A program made the translations under genes and the position numbers. From positions 1 through 64,000 of the forward strand of contig CAILBC010000006.1 in NCBI GenBank assembly GCA_903832325.1: a stretch of DNA of 64,000 nt, given 5' to 3'. This document shows positions 1 to 14,126 of the stretch, piece by piece. Within the stretch, counting starts at the first letter, position 1, and every line of letters begins with the position of its first letter. Origin of the DNA: an uncultured Sphingomonadales bacterium (GTDB taxonomy: Bacteria > Pseudomonadota > Alphaproteobacteria > Sphingomonadales > Sphingomonadaceae). The notes beneath the pieces were generated by a model. The model searched no databases. It worked only from the letters and a program-made list of their open reading frames with translations, and had not been told where the DNA came from.

Positions 1-202
1 CCAGACGGGCAAGATCGTTGCCCCCGAAGTCTATGTGGCCGTGGGCATCAGCGGCGCGATCCAGCATCTGGCCGGGATGAAGGACAGCAAGACGATCATC
101 GCGATCAACAAGGACGAAGACGCCCCGATCTTTCAGGTGGCAGACATCGGCCTCGTCGCCGACTTGTTCGCCGCCGTGCCGGAACTGACCGGCAAGCTGT
201 GA
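1..202 (+). CDS. etfA: Electron transfer flavoprotein alpha subunit, C-terminal part
   Basis: The window opens inside this gene; the reading frame starts at base 2 and runs 66 codons to TGA at 200-202. The visible protein begins [20 protein letters not shown] and continues through [20 protein letters not shown], which is the conserved FAD-binding C-terminal domain of ETF alpha. The family accepts electrons from acyl-CoA and related dehydrogenases as a heterodimer with EtfB and passes them to ETF-ubiquinone oxidoreductase. etfB is presumably upstream, outside the window. The family assignment is secure; the specific partner dehydrogenases cannot be seen. Confidence 0.93.
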   Translation, partial: QTGKIVAPEVYVAVGISGAIQHLAGMKDSKTIIAINKDEDAPIFQVADIGLVADLFAAVPELTGKL

Positions 203-213
203 GGCCCGATGAA

Positions 214-239
214 AGCCCTGCCCCTGAGGGGGAGGGGCT
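214..239 (+). terminator. GC hairpin after etfA
   Basis: The arms AGCCCTGCCCC and GGGGAGGGGCT fold around a 3-5 base loop just downstream of the etfA stop. There is no T-tract, so this is only a possible terminator or mRNA-stabilising hairpin. Confidence 0.3.
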
Positions 240-301
240 AACAAAGGGGGGGGTGTCAGGCGGTCAGCGCGGCCTGGGTATAACCACGGGCCAACACGGC
301 C

Positions 302-315
302 CTGTTGCGCAACAG
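302..315. promoter_or_regulatory. Perfect 14-base palindrome upstream of ldh
   Basis: CTGTTGCGCAACAG is a perfect inverted repeat ending 51 bases before the ldh ATG. Its size and place suit a dimeric repressor or activator site, but no regulator gene adjoins it, so the function is inferred only from symmetry. Confidence 0.35.
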
Positions 316-318
316 TGA

Positions 319-3369
<3,051 letters not shown>

Positions 3370-3373
<4 letters not shown>

Positions 3374-3908
3374 GCTGGCCAATCGACCGCAAGGCGGCAC
3401 AGCGGATGGCCCTGCATCATGCAGGCCAGGTGTTCGACCGCTACCGTTACGCCAAAATGGTCTGATGCGCCGGCCACAAAGCCTTCGACCAGGGCGCACA
3501 TCCGGCGCGGTGACTGGTATCCGATCAACAGCCGACCATCATCGGCGTCGGTAAAATGGAAATGCGGGCAGCGGGCCCCGGCATAGAGCTTTCGCACTTC
3601 GGGATGGATGATGTCGTTGGCGGTGGCGATGAAACTGCGCGCGGTGTGGTGGCGGACAAAGAATTCGGGAAAGCGCAAGGCCAGCAAGGGCATGGCGCCC
3701 CGGCCAAACCAGCGCAGGACCGACGCGGGCGATTGGCCCTGTATCGCGGCAGCGGTGTCGACCAGTGCCAGAATCTCGGCATCGGGATAAGACCCCAACG
3801 ATGTGTAGACGCCGTCGACCCCGGCCGCGTCGACCAGATCGGGCCAGGCCTGGGCCCGTGCGCGGCAGTGACGACGTCTTCCAGCAAGTTGAAAATAACG
3901 CCCTTCAT
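3370..3908 (-). pseudogene. H-NOX (heme NO-binding) sensor with a 1-base frameshift
   Basis: Two frames together encode a typical H-NOX domain of about 179 residues. The first (from 3908) reads MKGVIFNLLEDVVTAAHG. The second continues WPDLVDAAGVDGVYTSLGSY and carries the expected proximal heme ligand in NDIIHPEVRKLY and the YxSxR heme-propionate motif as YQSPR. The frames meet in a G/C run at about 3853-3858, where one extra C on the plus strand would restore a single ORF. Family members bind NO or O2 through heme and regulate an adjacent signalling enzyme; here the last 4 bases overlap the GGDEF-EAL start. Apart from the frameshift no key residue is missing, so either a sequencing error in a homopolymer or a very recent mutation is likely. 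Confidence 0.8.
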
Positions 3909-4043
3909 CGCAGCCTGTCGTCCGATCATCCTGGGTGGGGAAACATGCCATCTTGTGCCGCAGGCCGGATCGCCATCCGCTTAAGGCCAGGGCGGGCATG
4001 ACTGCGCAGGCTGGTGGCGCTTTGGCTTAACCATGATCGGCGC

Positions 4044-4103
4044 CTGGCCTGATCCCTGGCCTGATCTCTGGCCTGATCTCTGGCCCGATCTCTGGCCCGA
4101 TCG
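4044..4103. repeat. 12-base tandem repeat, five copies
   Basis: Units CTGGCCTGATCC, CTGGCCTGATCT (twice), CTGGCCCGATCT and CTGGCCCGATCG lie head to tail between the divergent H-NOX and glutamate-synthase-like genes. Period is exactly 12 with only C/T and final-base changes, which indicates recent expansion. Confidence 0.95.
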
Positions 4104-4193
4104 CCCCCTTTACAAAGCCGGCGCCTCGGGCAAGGCTGAAACCGGCGGGGCAGGGGCTGGCGGTGAACGGCTGGCATCGCGATGGAGAAGGTA

Positions 4194-5870
4194 ATGGACA
4201 CTGTGCGGGGCGAATCCATTCCTTTGGCCACCGCCTTGCTGCGCGATCATCCGCTGCGCCGCAATCTGGCGATCTGGCTCAGTATCGTGCTGGCCGGTGG
4301 CGGCGGTGTCGGCCTAGCTTTGACCGGGGCCTTGGGGTGGCTGGTCGCGGTGGTGCTGGCGGTGCCGATGCTGGTGCTGGGCATGATCGATCTGGCGCAG
4401 ACCCGGCACAGTCTGCGCCGCAATTTTCCGGTGACGGCGCGGGTGCGCTGGCTGGCTGAAAGCCTGCGGCCATTTACCCGGTCCTATCTGGTGGAGGGCG
4501 ATCTCGATGGCCGGCCGTTCAGCCATGAAGAGCGCGATCTGGTCTATGCCCGTGCGCACGGCAATGCCGATGCACACCCGTTCGGCACCGAACTGGATGT
4601 CTATTCCAGCGAATATGAATGGCTGGCCCATTCGATGCTGCCCAATCCCGATGCGGACAAGGCGATGCGCGTCATGGTCGGGTCAAGCCAGTGCGCGCGG
4701 CCTTATGCCGCATCGCGGCTGAACATTTCGGCGATGAGTTTTGGCGCGCTGGGCGGCCGCGCGATCGAGGCGCTCAATCTGGGGGCAAAGCAGGCCGGGT
4801 GCTATCACGACACCGGCGAAGGATCGATGTCGCCCTATCACCTGAAGCATGGCGGCGATGTGGTGTGGCAGGTCGCTTCGGGCTATTTCGGCTGTCGCGA
4901 CCGGAACGGGCATTTCGATCCGGCGCTGTTTGCCGACCACGCCGCGCATCCCTCGGTACAGATGATCGAAATCAAGCTGAGCCAGGGGGCCAAGCCGGGC
5001 CATGGCGGCGTTTTGCCTGCCGCGAAAGTTACCCCCGAAATCGCGGCGACACGCGGCGTGCCGCTGGGCGAAGATTGCGTGTCACCGGCGCGGCACAGCG
5101 CCTTTGGCAACCCCGTTGAGTTGATGGAATTTGCCGCAAAGCTGCGCGATCTGTCGGGCGGAAAGCCGGTCGGGCTGAAACTGTGCGTGGGCATGCCGCA
5201 CGAAGTGTTTGCCCTGGCCAAGGCGATGCTGAAAACCGGTATCAGGCTGGATTTCATGGTGATCGACGGCGGCGAGGGCGGCACCGGCGCCGCGCCCGAG
5301 GAATTGTCTGACCATGTGGGCATGCCGCTGCGCGAAGGGCTGATGATTGCGCGCAACGCGCTGGTTGGGGCGGGGCTGAAAGGCGAAGTGCGGCTGGCGG
5401 CCAGCGGCAAAGTCACTTCGGGCGCGGGGGTGGCGATCAATGCCGCGCTGGGGGCGGACTGGTGCAACGCGGCGCGCGCTTTCATGTTCTCGATCGGCTG
5501 CATCCAGTCGCTCAAATGCCATACCGGGCTGTGCCCCACCGGCATTGCCACGCAATCGCCGGCCCGCCAGCGCGGTCTGGTGGTCGAGGAAAAGGCAGCG
5601 CGCGTGGCACGGTTTCATGCCGCGACAATCAACGCGCTGCACGAAATCATCGTCGCCACCGGGCTCGACAGCCCGTCCGATCTGCGCCCGTTCCATTTGC
5701 GCCAGCGCATCAACGTGGCCGAAATGCGCCAGTTCGACGAAATCTATCCTTTCGCCCGCCCCGGCGAACTGCTCGCCGGTACCGATCATCCGTCCCTCGC
5801 CCGGTGGTGGAACGCCGCCAGCGCCGACACGTTCCGCCGCGTCGATGGCGACCGGCTCAGCCCGGTTTAA
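4194..5870 (+). CDS. FMN-binding glutamate synthase family protein
   Basis: The 558-residue protein has two N-terminal membrane segments (about 25-65) and a glutamate-synthase central/FMN domain. Recognisable motifs are SAMSFGALGGRAIEALNLGA, KPGHGG, the FMN-barrel stretch MVIDGGEGGTGAAP, and a CIQSLKCHTGLC cluster whose three cysteines have the CX5CX4C spacing of the 3Fe-4S site of glutamate synthases. It lacks the amidotransferase domain, so it is not a complete GltB. The physiological substrate of this widespread membrane-anchored group is not established. The start at 4194 has GGAGAAGG directly upstream; an in-frame ATG at 4182 is less likely. Its TAA shares the palindrome TTAA with the stop of the convergent amidohydrolase. 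Confidence 0.85.
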   Translation: MDTVRGESIPLATALLRDHPLRRNLAIWLSIVLAGGGGVGLALTGALGWLVAVVLAVPMLVLGMIDLAQTRHSLRRNFPVTARVRWLAESLRPFTRSYLVEGDLDGRPFSHEERDLVYARAHGNADAHPFGTELDVYSSEYEWLAHSMLPNPDADKAMRVMVGSSQCARPYAASRLNISAMSFGALGGRAIEALNLGAKQAGCYHDTGEGSMSPYHLKHGGDVVWQVASGYFGCRDRNGHFDPALFADHAAHPSVQMIEIKLSQGAKPGHGGVLPAAKVTPEIAATRGVPLGEDCVSPARHSAFGNPVELMEFAAKLRDLSGGKPVGLKLCVGMPHEVFALAKAMLKTGIRLDFMVIDGGEGGTGAAPEELSDHVGMPLREGLMIARNALVGAGLKGEVRLAASGKVTSGAGVAINAALGADWCNAARAFMFSIGCIQSLKCHTGLCPTGIATQSPARQRGLVVEEKAARVARFHAATINALHEIIVATGLDSPSDLRPFHLRQRINVAEMRQFDEIYPFARPGELLAGTDHPSLARWWNAASADTFRRVDGDRLSPV

Positions 5871-7192
5871 CCCCCCGTTACCCCGAGCACCGCCAGTGTC
5901 AGCACTTCGATCCCGGTGCGGATCACCGGCACATGGTCGGGGGCAAACAGTGGGGAGTGGTTCACCGGCAGGGGGTGGCCTTCGGCGCGGGCGCGGTCGA
6001 TCGTGGCCTGGGTATAGGCGCCGATTGAGAAATAGACCGAATGCGTGAGCCCGGCGCCGACAAATTCGGAATAGTCCTCGCTCGCGGTCCAGCCGGGCGC
6101 GGTTTCGGGCACGAGCGTGACGCTGTCTGCGCCAAGCGCGGCCTGCAGCACGCGCGCGCTGCTCGCGGCCAGCGCCGGATCGTTGACCACGGGATTGGCG
6201 GTGAAACTGTGGCGGATTTCAGGATCAGGCGCGCGTGCCATGGTTGCGGCGGCGCGGGCGGTGCGTTCCACCCCGTCGTTGAGGATGCGGCGCACGGCGG
6301 GATCGTAGGATCGCAGGGTCAATTGCAGGTCGGCATGATCGGGAATGATGTTTGATACCGACCCGGCATGGAACGATCCGACCGTGACCACGCCGAATTT
6401 GAACGGGTCCTTTTCGCGCGCGATCACGGATTGCACGTCGGTTACGAAATGGGCCGCTTCGACAATCGGATCGATCCCCTTGTCGGGCATCGAACCATGC
6501 GTGCCGACGCCGTTGAAACGGATCAGGATTGTATCGACCGACGATGTCGTCGGCCCCTGTTTTACCGACACGGTACCCGCCAGGCCCGACAGGATATGCG
6601 CGGCAAAGGCATAATCCGGCCGGGGAAAGCGAGTCAGCAAGCCATCGGCGAGCATGGCGTGCGCGCCCGACACTTCCTCTTCGGCAGGCTGGGCGATGAA
6701 CAGCAGCGTGCCGTGCCAGCGGTTCTTCATCGCGACCAGCGCCGATGCCGTGCCGATCCACGCGGTCATATGTGCATCGTGCCCGCAGGAATGCGCAACG
6801 AATGTCGGCCGGCCATCTTCACCCGGCGCCTGCGCCCGGCTGGCATAAGCGAGCCCGCTCTTTTCCTCCATGGGCAGGGCATCCAGTTCGGTGCGCACCA
6901 TCACCACCGGGCCGGGGCCGTTCCGATAAACCGCGACCAGCCCGGTCCGGCCGACGTGCTCGGTCACGGCAAAGCCCAGTTTGCGCATGCGCTCGGCGAG
7001 CACACCTGCGGTGCGGTTTTCCTGAAAGCCGAGCTCCGGATGGCTGTGCAGATCGACATAAAGCGATTCAAGCCCGGCCCAGTCGCGGTCGATCAGGGCA
7101 TCGATGGCCGCACGCGGCGCAGGCACTTCGGCGGCTGCGGCAGGTTGGGCGATCAAGAGCGCGGCAGCGCAACACAACAGGCGATTTGGCAT
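5867..7192 (-). CDS. Exported M20-family amidohydrolase (hippurate hydrolase-like)
   Basis: The 441-residue protein begins with a signal peptide (MPNRLLCCAAALLIAQPAAAA). M20D motifs are present: DLHSHPELGFQE, the metal-binding HSCGHDAHM and the acidic QPAEEEVSGA, followed by a dimerisation lid (about 210-320). The family hydrolyses N-acyl amino acids or related amides with two metal ions. Signal and family imply a periplasmic enzyme. It is transcribed away from a TonB-dependent receptor 0.8 kb distant, so a joint role in capturing and hydrolysing an acylated substrate is possible but unproven. An upstream ATG at 7243 would put 17 residues before the signal peptide and is rejected. Confidence 0.87.
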   Translation of the reverse strand: MPNRLLCCAAALLIAQPAAAAEVPAPRAAIDALIDRDWAGLESLYVDLHSHPELGFQENRTAGVLAERMRKLGFAVTEHVGRTGLVAVYRNGPGPVVMVRTELDALPMEEKSGLAYASRAQAPGEDGRPTFVAHSCGHDAHMTAWIGTASALVAMKNRWHGTLLFIAQPAEEEVSGAHAMLADGLLTRFPRPDYAFAAHILSGLAGTVSVKQGPTTSSVDTILIRFNGVGTHGSMPDKGIDPIVEAAHFVTDVQSVIAREKDPFKFGVVTVGSFHAGSVSNIIPDHADLQLTLRSYDPAVRRILNDGVERTARAAATMARAPDPEIRHSFTANPVVNDPALAASSARVLQAALGADSVTLVPETAPGWTASEDYSEFVGAGLTHSVYFSIGAYTQATIDRARAEGHPLPVNHSPLFAPDHVPVIRTGIEVLTLAVLGVTGG

Positions 7193-8014
7193 CCGGAAAG
7201 CTCCGCAGGCTATGATCAGGGGCGCAAGGCCGCAGCGGTGCATGGTGCACGCCCTGCGCCAGTGCCGTCAATCGGTGAACCGTCGGCGATCGATTGCTGT
7301 GAACCCGGAAATTGCCTGTGCCTAGGCGGCGTGGACAAATTCCGCAGCGCCACGGTTGCCCTGCAAAAGGCCCCGGCAAGGAGCGAAGACGCAGCCAGAG
7401 TGGGCCTCTTGCAAGGCTGAGTGACGCCGCAGGGGCCTTTTGCAGGGGAACCCCTTCGGGGCTGGACCCAATGCCGCCATCGCAGTGTCGGCTCGGCTCG
7501 GAATATTGCCCATATGCCTTCACCTCGCCTCCTCGCGCTGGCGGCTTTGGCCTCCAGCCGTGGCGCTGCGGAATTCGTCCACGCCGCCTAGAGGTGCAGG
7601 CCGTTCGATTTGGCTGTCGCTGCCGCCCCGTTCGCAATCGCGCAGCCTGCGCTGGCGAGGTCTGGCAACGGGCGCCCGTGCAGACACCGGCATCACACCT
7701 GGCCACGGTCTGACTGACGCAAAAATACCATATATAACCGGATGATAATCTGAGATCACAGCATTTTGGCGGATTATTTGTGGTGGATTGGTGATGCATA
7801 AATGCACCTTCCGTGGCTTTCGCGCACCACACGCGGACCCTGGAAATCCTCATATGGCCGTTGGCGAAACCCCAAAGCGGCGGAAGTCCATACGCTGTTA
7901 GCAGTATGTTCGACCGGGTGTGCGGGTGGCTAGCGGTATCGTGACGAACGCCGTCCGTTGACCAGCGGCGGAGGTCAAGGCCGCAAACGGGCCAATAAAA
8001 TGAGGGAACACTGC
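7193..8014. other. Gene-free 820-base region
   Basis: No convincing coding sequence lies between the divergent amidohydrolase and TonB receptor genes. Overlapping ORFs on both strands are Arg/Ala/Pro-rich, show no family signature and cross the palindromic arms described next. The segment 7700-7850 is locally AT-rich (ATACCATATATAACCGGATG and neighbours) and probably holds the receptor promoter. Confidence 0.6.
7322..7591. repeat. 270-base element with 34-base inverted ends and an inner 16-base inverted repeat
   Basis: The left arm at 7322-7355 (CTAGGCGGCGTGGACAAATT...) is repeated in inverted orientation at 7558-7591 with a single mismatch. Inside it, CCCTGCAAAAGGCCCC (7359-7374) is perfectly inverted at 7432-7447, and a small CCCC-TTCG-GGGC tetraloop hairpin follows. 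No transposase is encoded. The form suits a non-autonomous mobile element or a long structured RNA; copies elsewhere in the genome would decide. Confidence 0.85.
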
Positions 8015-10585
<2,571 letters not shown>

Positions 10586-10638
10586 TCGCACACAGGGGCG
10601 CGCCCATCGTGGCGTGCCCCGATGCGCGTGAGTTACCG

Positions 10639-10675
10639 CCGGGCCGGGACGCTGTTCCGGCCCGGCTTTTCTTTT
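10639..10675 (+). terminator. Rho-independent terminator after the TonB receptor
   Basis: GCCGGGCCGG pairs with CCGGCCCGGC around an 8-base loop and is followed by TTTTCTTTT. It separates the receptor from the TPR-sulfotransferase gene. Confidence 0.85.
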
Positions 10676-10703
10676 CAACCCGGCGTTGTCTATAGCATCC
10701 GTG

Positions 10704-12656
10704 ATGAGCGATCCCTTTGCCACTGCTGCGGCGGCCCTGGCCACCAATCCCGCGCTTGCCGAGCGTCAGGCGCGCGCCTTGTGCGTGCAGGCGCCGGGTG
10801 ATCCGCGGCCGCGCCTGATTCTGGCTTCGGCGCTGCGCCGGCTGGGCCGCGCGGGCGATGCGCTGCCGATGCTGCGCGATCTGGCGCAGCGCTGGCCGCG
10901 CGCCGCGCGTACCCGCTATGAACTGGGGGCGTGCCTTTCTGATCTGGGCCAGCCGCAGGCCGCGCTGGCGCAGCTTGAGGCTGCCACCGGGCTTGATCGC
11001 AGCCTTTCCGAGGCGTGGCGCGCGATAGAGGCGCTGGCCTTTGCCGCCGGCGATGTTGCGCGCGAAACCGCGGCCAAGGCGGCGCTCGCCCGGATCGATC
11101 AGGCCGATCCCGCGGTGGGCCAGGCCGCCGAATGGATCGTGCTCGGGCGGTATGACCAGGCCGAGCCGCTGTTGCAGACCCGCTGCCGCCAGCACCCGGA
11201 TGATACCGAGGCAGTGCGCCTGCTCGCCTGCTGCTATATTGCGGCCAATGCGCTCGATGATGCCGAAGTGCTGCTGCGCCATGTGCTGACATTGCGGCCC
11301 GATTTCGCGCTGGCGCGGTTCGATCTGGCGCGCGCGCTGTTTCTGCGCCGCGAAGGCGAGGCGGCGGCAAAAGAACTCGCGCCCTTGATCGATGCCGATC
11401 CCGACAATGCGGCCTATCGCAATCTCAAGGCGGCGTGCCTGGGCCTGCTGGGCGACGATCACGGGGCCGAGGCGCTGCAGGCCGGGCTGGCGCGGCAGTT
11501 TCCCGACAATCCCAGCGTGGCGATCAACCATGGCCATGCGCTGCGCACCGCGGGCATGCGCGATGCGGCCATCGCCGCCTATCGCCGCGCGCTCGCCCTG
11601 CGCCCCGAAACCGGCGAAGCGTGGTGGAGCCTGGCCAATCTGAAAGTCGGCGCGTTGAGCGAAGCGGACGAGGCCGCGATGCGCGGCCTGCTGTCGCGTG
11701 ATCTGCCCGCCGAAGACCGGCTGCATGTTGCCTATGCACTGGGTCGCCGGGCCGAAGATGCCGGCGATGCCGATACCGCCTTTGCGCTCTATCAGGCCGG
11801 TGCGGCGCTGGTGCGCGCGCGCCAGACGGTGCCGTTGCCCGATTATGACGCGGAACTCGCCGCCAATCGTGCGCTGTTTACCCCCGAATTCCTGGCCGAA
11901 CGCGCCGATTGGGGTGATCCTGATCCCGCGCCGATTTTCATTGTCGGGCTGCCCCGGTCAGGCTCGACGCTGGTCGAACAGATCCTCGCCAGCCATGGCG
12001 CGGTGGAAGGCACGATGGAATTGCCCTTCATTCCCGCGCTTGCCGCGCGGATCGAGCGCGATGGCGGGCTGGCGGCGCTGGCAGATGTGCCGCGCGATAC
12101 GGTGCGGGGCTGGGGCGCGCACTATCTGGCCAATACGGCGATCCACCGCCGGCTTGGCCGCGCCCGGTTCATCGACAAGATGCCCAACAATTTCCGCCAC
12201 ATCGGCCTGATCCGCCTGATCCTGCCAAACGCGCGGATCATCGATGCGCGGCGCCACCCGATGGCCTCATGCTTTTCATGCTTCAAGCAGCTGTTCGCGC
12301 AAGGCCAGGATTTCACGTATGATCTGGGCGATCTGGCGCGCTATTACCGGCACTATCTCGACATCGTTCGCCATTTCCGCCCCATTGCCCCTGCGGCCGT
12401 GCGCACGCAGATCTATGAAGATCTGGTCGACGATACCGAAGGGCAAGTGCGCGCCCTGCTCGATTGGCTGGGCCTGCCGTTCGATCCCGCCACTTTGCGC
12501 TTTTTCGAAAACAGCCGCGCGGTGCGCACGGTCAGTTCCGAACAAGTCCGCCAGCCAATCTATCGCAGCGGACTGGACCACTGGCGCGCGTTCGAAACGC
12601 ATCTCGCGCCGCTGGCCACCGGCCTTGGCGACGCGATGGAAACCTGGCGCGCCTGA
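10704..12656 (+). CDS. TPR-repeat sulfotransferase family protein
   Basis: The 650-residue protein has tetratricopeptide repeats in its N-terminal half (about 15-330, helical Ala/Leu pairs such as PNNPSVAINHGHALRTAG-like units) and a sulfotransferase domain in the C-terminal half. The PAPS-binding loop FIVGLPRSGSTLVEQI is near residue 412 and a second conserved stretch FIDKMPNNFRHIGLIRLILP follows. No signal peptide is evident. Genes of this type often follow TonB receptors in sphingomonads; the acceptor is unknown. An in-frame TTG at 10686 is an alternative start, but it falls immediately after the receptor terminator, so ATG 10704 is preferred. Confidence 0.87.
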   Translation: MSDPFATAAAALATNPALAERQARALCVQAPGDPRPRLILASALRRLGRAGDALPMLRDLAQRWPRAARTRYELGACLSDLGQPQAALAQLEAATGLDRSLSEAWRAIEALAFAAGDVARETAAKAALARIDQADPAVGQAAEWIVLGRYDQAEPLLQTRCRQHPDDTEAVRLLACCYIAANALDDAEVLLRHVLTLRPDFALARFDLARALFLRREGEAAAKELAPLIDADPDNAAYRNLKAACLGLLGDDHGAEALQAGLARQFPDNPSVAINHGHALRTAGMRDAAIAAYRRALALRPETGEAWWSLANLKVGALSEADEAAMRGLLSRDLPAEDRLHVAYALGRRAEDAGDADTAFALYQAGAALVRARQTVPLPDYDAELAANRALFTPEFLAERADWGDPDPAPIFIVGLPRSGSTLVEQILASHGAVEGTMELPFIPALAARIERDGGLAALADVPRDTVRGWGAHYLANTAIHRRLGRARFIDKMPNNFRHIGLIRLILPNARIIDARRHPMASCFSCFKQLFAQGQDFTYDLGDLARYYRHYLDIVRHFRPIAPAAVRTQIYEDLVDDTEGQVRALLDWLGLPFDPATLRFFENSRAVRTVSSEQVRQPIYRSGLDHWRAFETHLAPLATGLGDAMETWRA

Positions 12657-12669
12657 TTACGCCTGCGCG

Positions 12670-12774
12670 TGATACGGATTGCCGAGTTCCACTCAGCGGA
12701 CTTCCGTGACGCTCAAGCGCCGCGCGGGCTTATACCGATGTGCGTCAAGTCAAGCTCACTGCACATTGGCATAA
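12670..12774 (+). repeat. Double-hairpin intergenic element, copy A
   Basis: It starts TGATACGGAT, contains the core GTGACGCTCAAGCGCCGCGC followed by GGGCTTATACC, and ends TTGGCATAA, which is the inverted partner of TTATACCGA at 12729. It matches copy B (41678-41784) over its whole length. It lies between convergent genes and supplies the last five codons and TGA stop of the ABC1 gene on the minus strand. Confidence 0.9.
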
Positions 12775-14072
12775 GGCGCGACCATCGATTTCAGTGGCAA
12801 GCGCGCCTTCATCCGCACGGCGAGCAGCACGGTGCCGCTGATCTTGCGCTGCACGAACAGCGCTTCGGCCGGGGGCACGTGCCATGAGGCGCGATCGGCG
12901 GCAATTTCGGGGATTTCGGCGCGGATCTGTTCGACAAAGCGGCGGTCGGAAAAATCGAAATCGTCGGCGCGGTCGAGTTGCGCCAGGATCACCGCGATGA
13001 TCCGGTCGAGCGCTTCGCCGTGGCGATCAAATTGCGCCTGCGAAATGAACCCGACATTGATCAGAGCGGCGCGCACCCCTGCGGCATCGCCGTGGAAGCC
13101 TGCGGTCAACAGCGCGGCATAGCCCTTGCGCACATCGGGATCGACCGCGCGCGCGGCGCCGAAATCGAGCGCGACGATCGTGCCGGTGGCCGGTTGCCAG
13201 CGATAATTGGCAAAATTGGGGTCGGTCTGCATGAAGCCGAATTCGAACAGTTCACGCAGCACCAGCCCCAGCAGCGCCACCATCGCCCGGTCGCGCACAT
13301 CCTGGTCCGCGCTTTCCAGCACATCGATCGGGCGGGCATCGATATAATCCATCGCCAGCACTTGCGGCCCGGTCAATTCGAGCATCGCGCGCGGCACGAC
13401 GAAGCGCGGATCATCGGCCAGCAAATCGGCATAACGATCCATCTGCGCCGCCTCGCGCGCATAGTCGGCCTCTTCGTGCAACTGGCGTTTTGCCTCGGCC
13501 AGCAGCGGTGCAACATCGAGCCCGGCGGGCAACAGGCCCGAAACTTTCAGCAGCGTGGCAACATTGTCGACATCGGCATCAATGCTGCGCGCGACGCCGG
13601 GATATTGCACCTTGATCGCCAGCACGCGCCCGTCCGGCAGTTCGGCGCGGTGGACCTGGCCGATCGAGGCGGCGGCAACGGGCCGCGCGTCAAACCGGCG
13701 AAATTTCCGGCGCCAGCCCGCGCCCCATGATTGCGCCAGCACTTTTTCGAGCTGCGCCGGGGGCATGATGTTCCCCGCTTCGCGCAGCCGCGACAGGATC
13801 TGGGTCAATTCGGGCGGCAGCATGTCGCCGGCATCGAGCGAGATCATCTGCCCCAGCTTCATCGCCGCACCGCGCAGGCGTGACAACTGATCGGTCACGC
13901 GCGTGGCATTGGCCGGGGTGAGCAGCAGATCGGCCATGCGCGGTCGCTCGCCCTGGGCCAGCCGGCGCGCGCCTTCGGCCACGACACCACCCGCCACGCC
14001 CGCGGCAATCTGCCCGAATGCGCCCAACCGTGCCAGCCGGCCGGCGGGAACCTTGCGTGCATCACCGGTCAT
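12756..14072 (-). CDS. ABC1/UbiB-family atypical protein kinase
   Basis: The 438-residue protein shows the family hallmarks in order: the KxGQ motif in GAAMKLGQMISLD, the Ala-rich loop AAASIGQVHRAELPDG, the lysine in LAIKVQYPG, the ExD-type EADYAREA, the catalytic-loop analogue QTDPNFANYRW and the DFG-like ALDFGAAR. Relatives support ubiquinone biosynthesis or lipid homeostasis; this one is of the soluble AarF/ADCK3-like type without C-terminal membrane helices. Upstream GGAAGGACAC serves as ribosome-binding site. The final residues ANVQ and the stop lie inside repeat copy A, so the native C-terminus may have been replaced when the element inserted. Confidence 0.88.
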   Translation of the reverse strand: MTGDARKVPAGRLARLGAFGQIAAGVAGGVVAEGARRLAQGERPRMADLLLTPANATRVTDQLSRLRGAAMKLGQMISLDAGDMLPPELTQILSRLREAGNIMPPAQLEKVLAQSWGAGWRRKFRRFDARPVAAASIGQVHRAELPDGRVLAIKVQYPGVARSIDADVDNVATLLKVSGLLPAGLDVAPLLAEAKRQLHEEADYAREAAQMDRYADLLADDPRFVVPRAMLELTGPQVLAMDYIDARPIDVLESADQDVRDRAMVALLGLVLRELFEFGFMQTDPNFANYRWQPATGTIVALDFGAARAVDPDVRKGYAALLTAGFHGDAAGVRAALINVGFISQAQFDRHGEALDRIIAVILAQLDRADDFDFSDRRFVEQIRAEIPEIAADRASWHVPPAEALFVQRKISGTVLLAVRMKARLPLKSMVAPYANVQ

Positions 14073-14099
14073 GTCGTGTGTCCTTCCGGCCGGTGCGCG

Positions 14100-14126
14100 T
14101 CATGTGGCGCCTCATGTGGCGCCTCA
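14100..14126 (-). repeat. Stop-codon-containing 12-base repeat after the photolyase-like gene
   Basis: On the minus strand the stop TGA (14126-14124) is followed by GGCGCCACATGA twice, giving three TGA codons exactly 12 bases apart and in the same frame. Confidence 0.9.

Noticed and set aside
4194..5870. Glutamate synthase large subunit GltB
   Set aside because: At 558 residues it lacks the N-terminal amidotransferase and C-terminal GXGXG domains and has membrane helices instead.
7068..7853. 261-codon frame over the 5' end of the amidohydrolase and the palindromic element
   Set aside because: It runs through both arms of the palindrome, gives Arg/Pro-rich sequence and starts in AT-rich promoter-like DNA.
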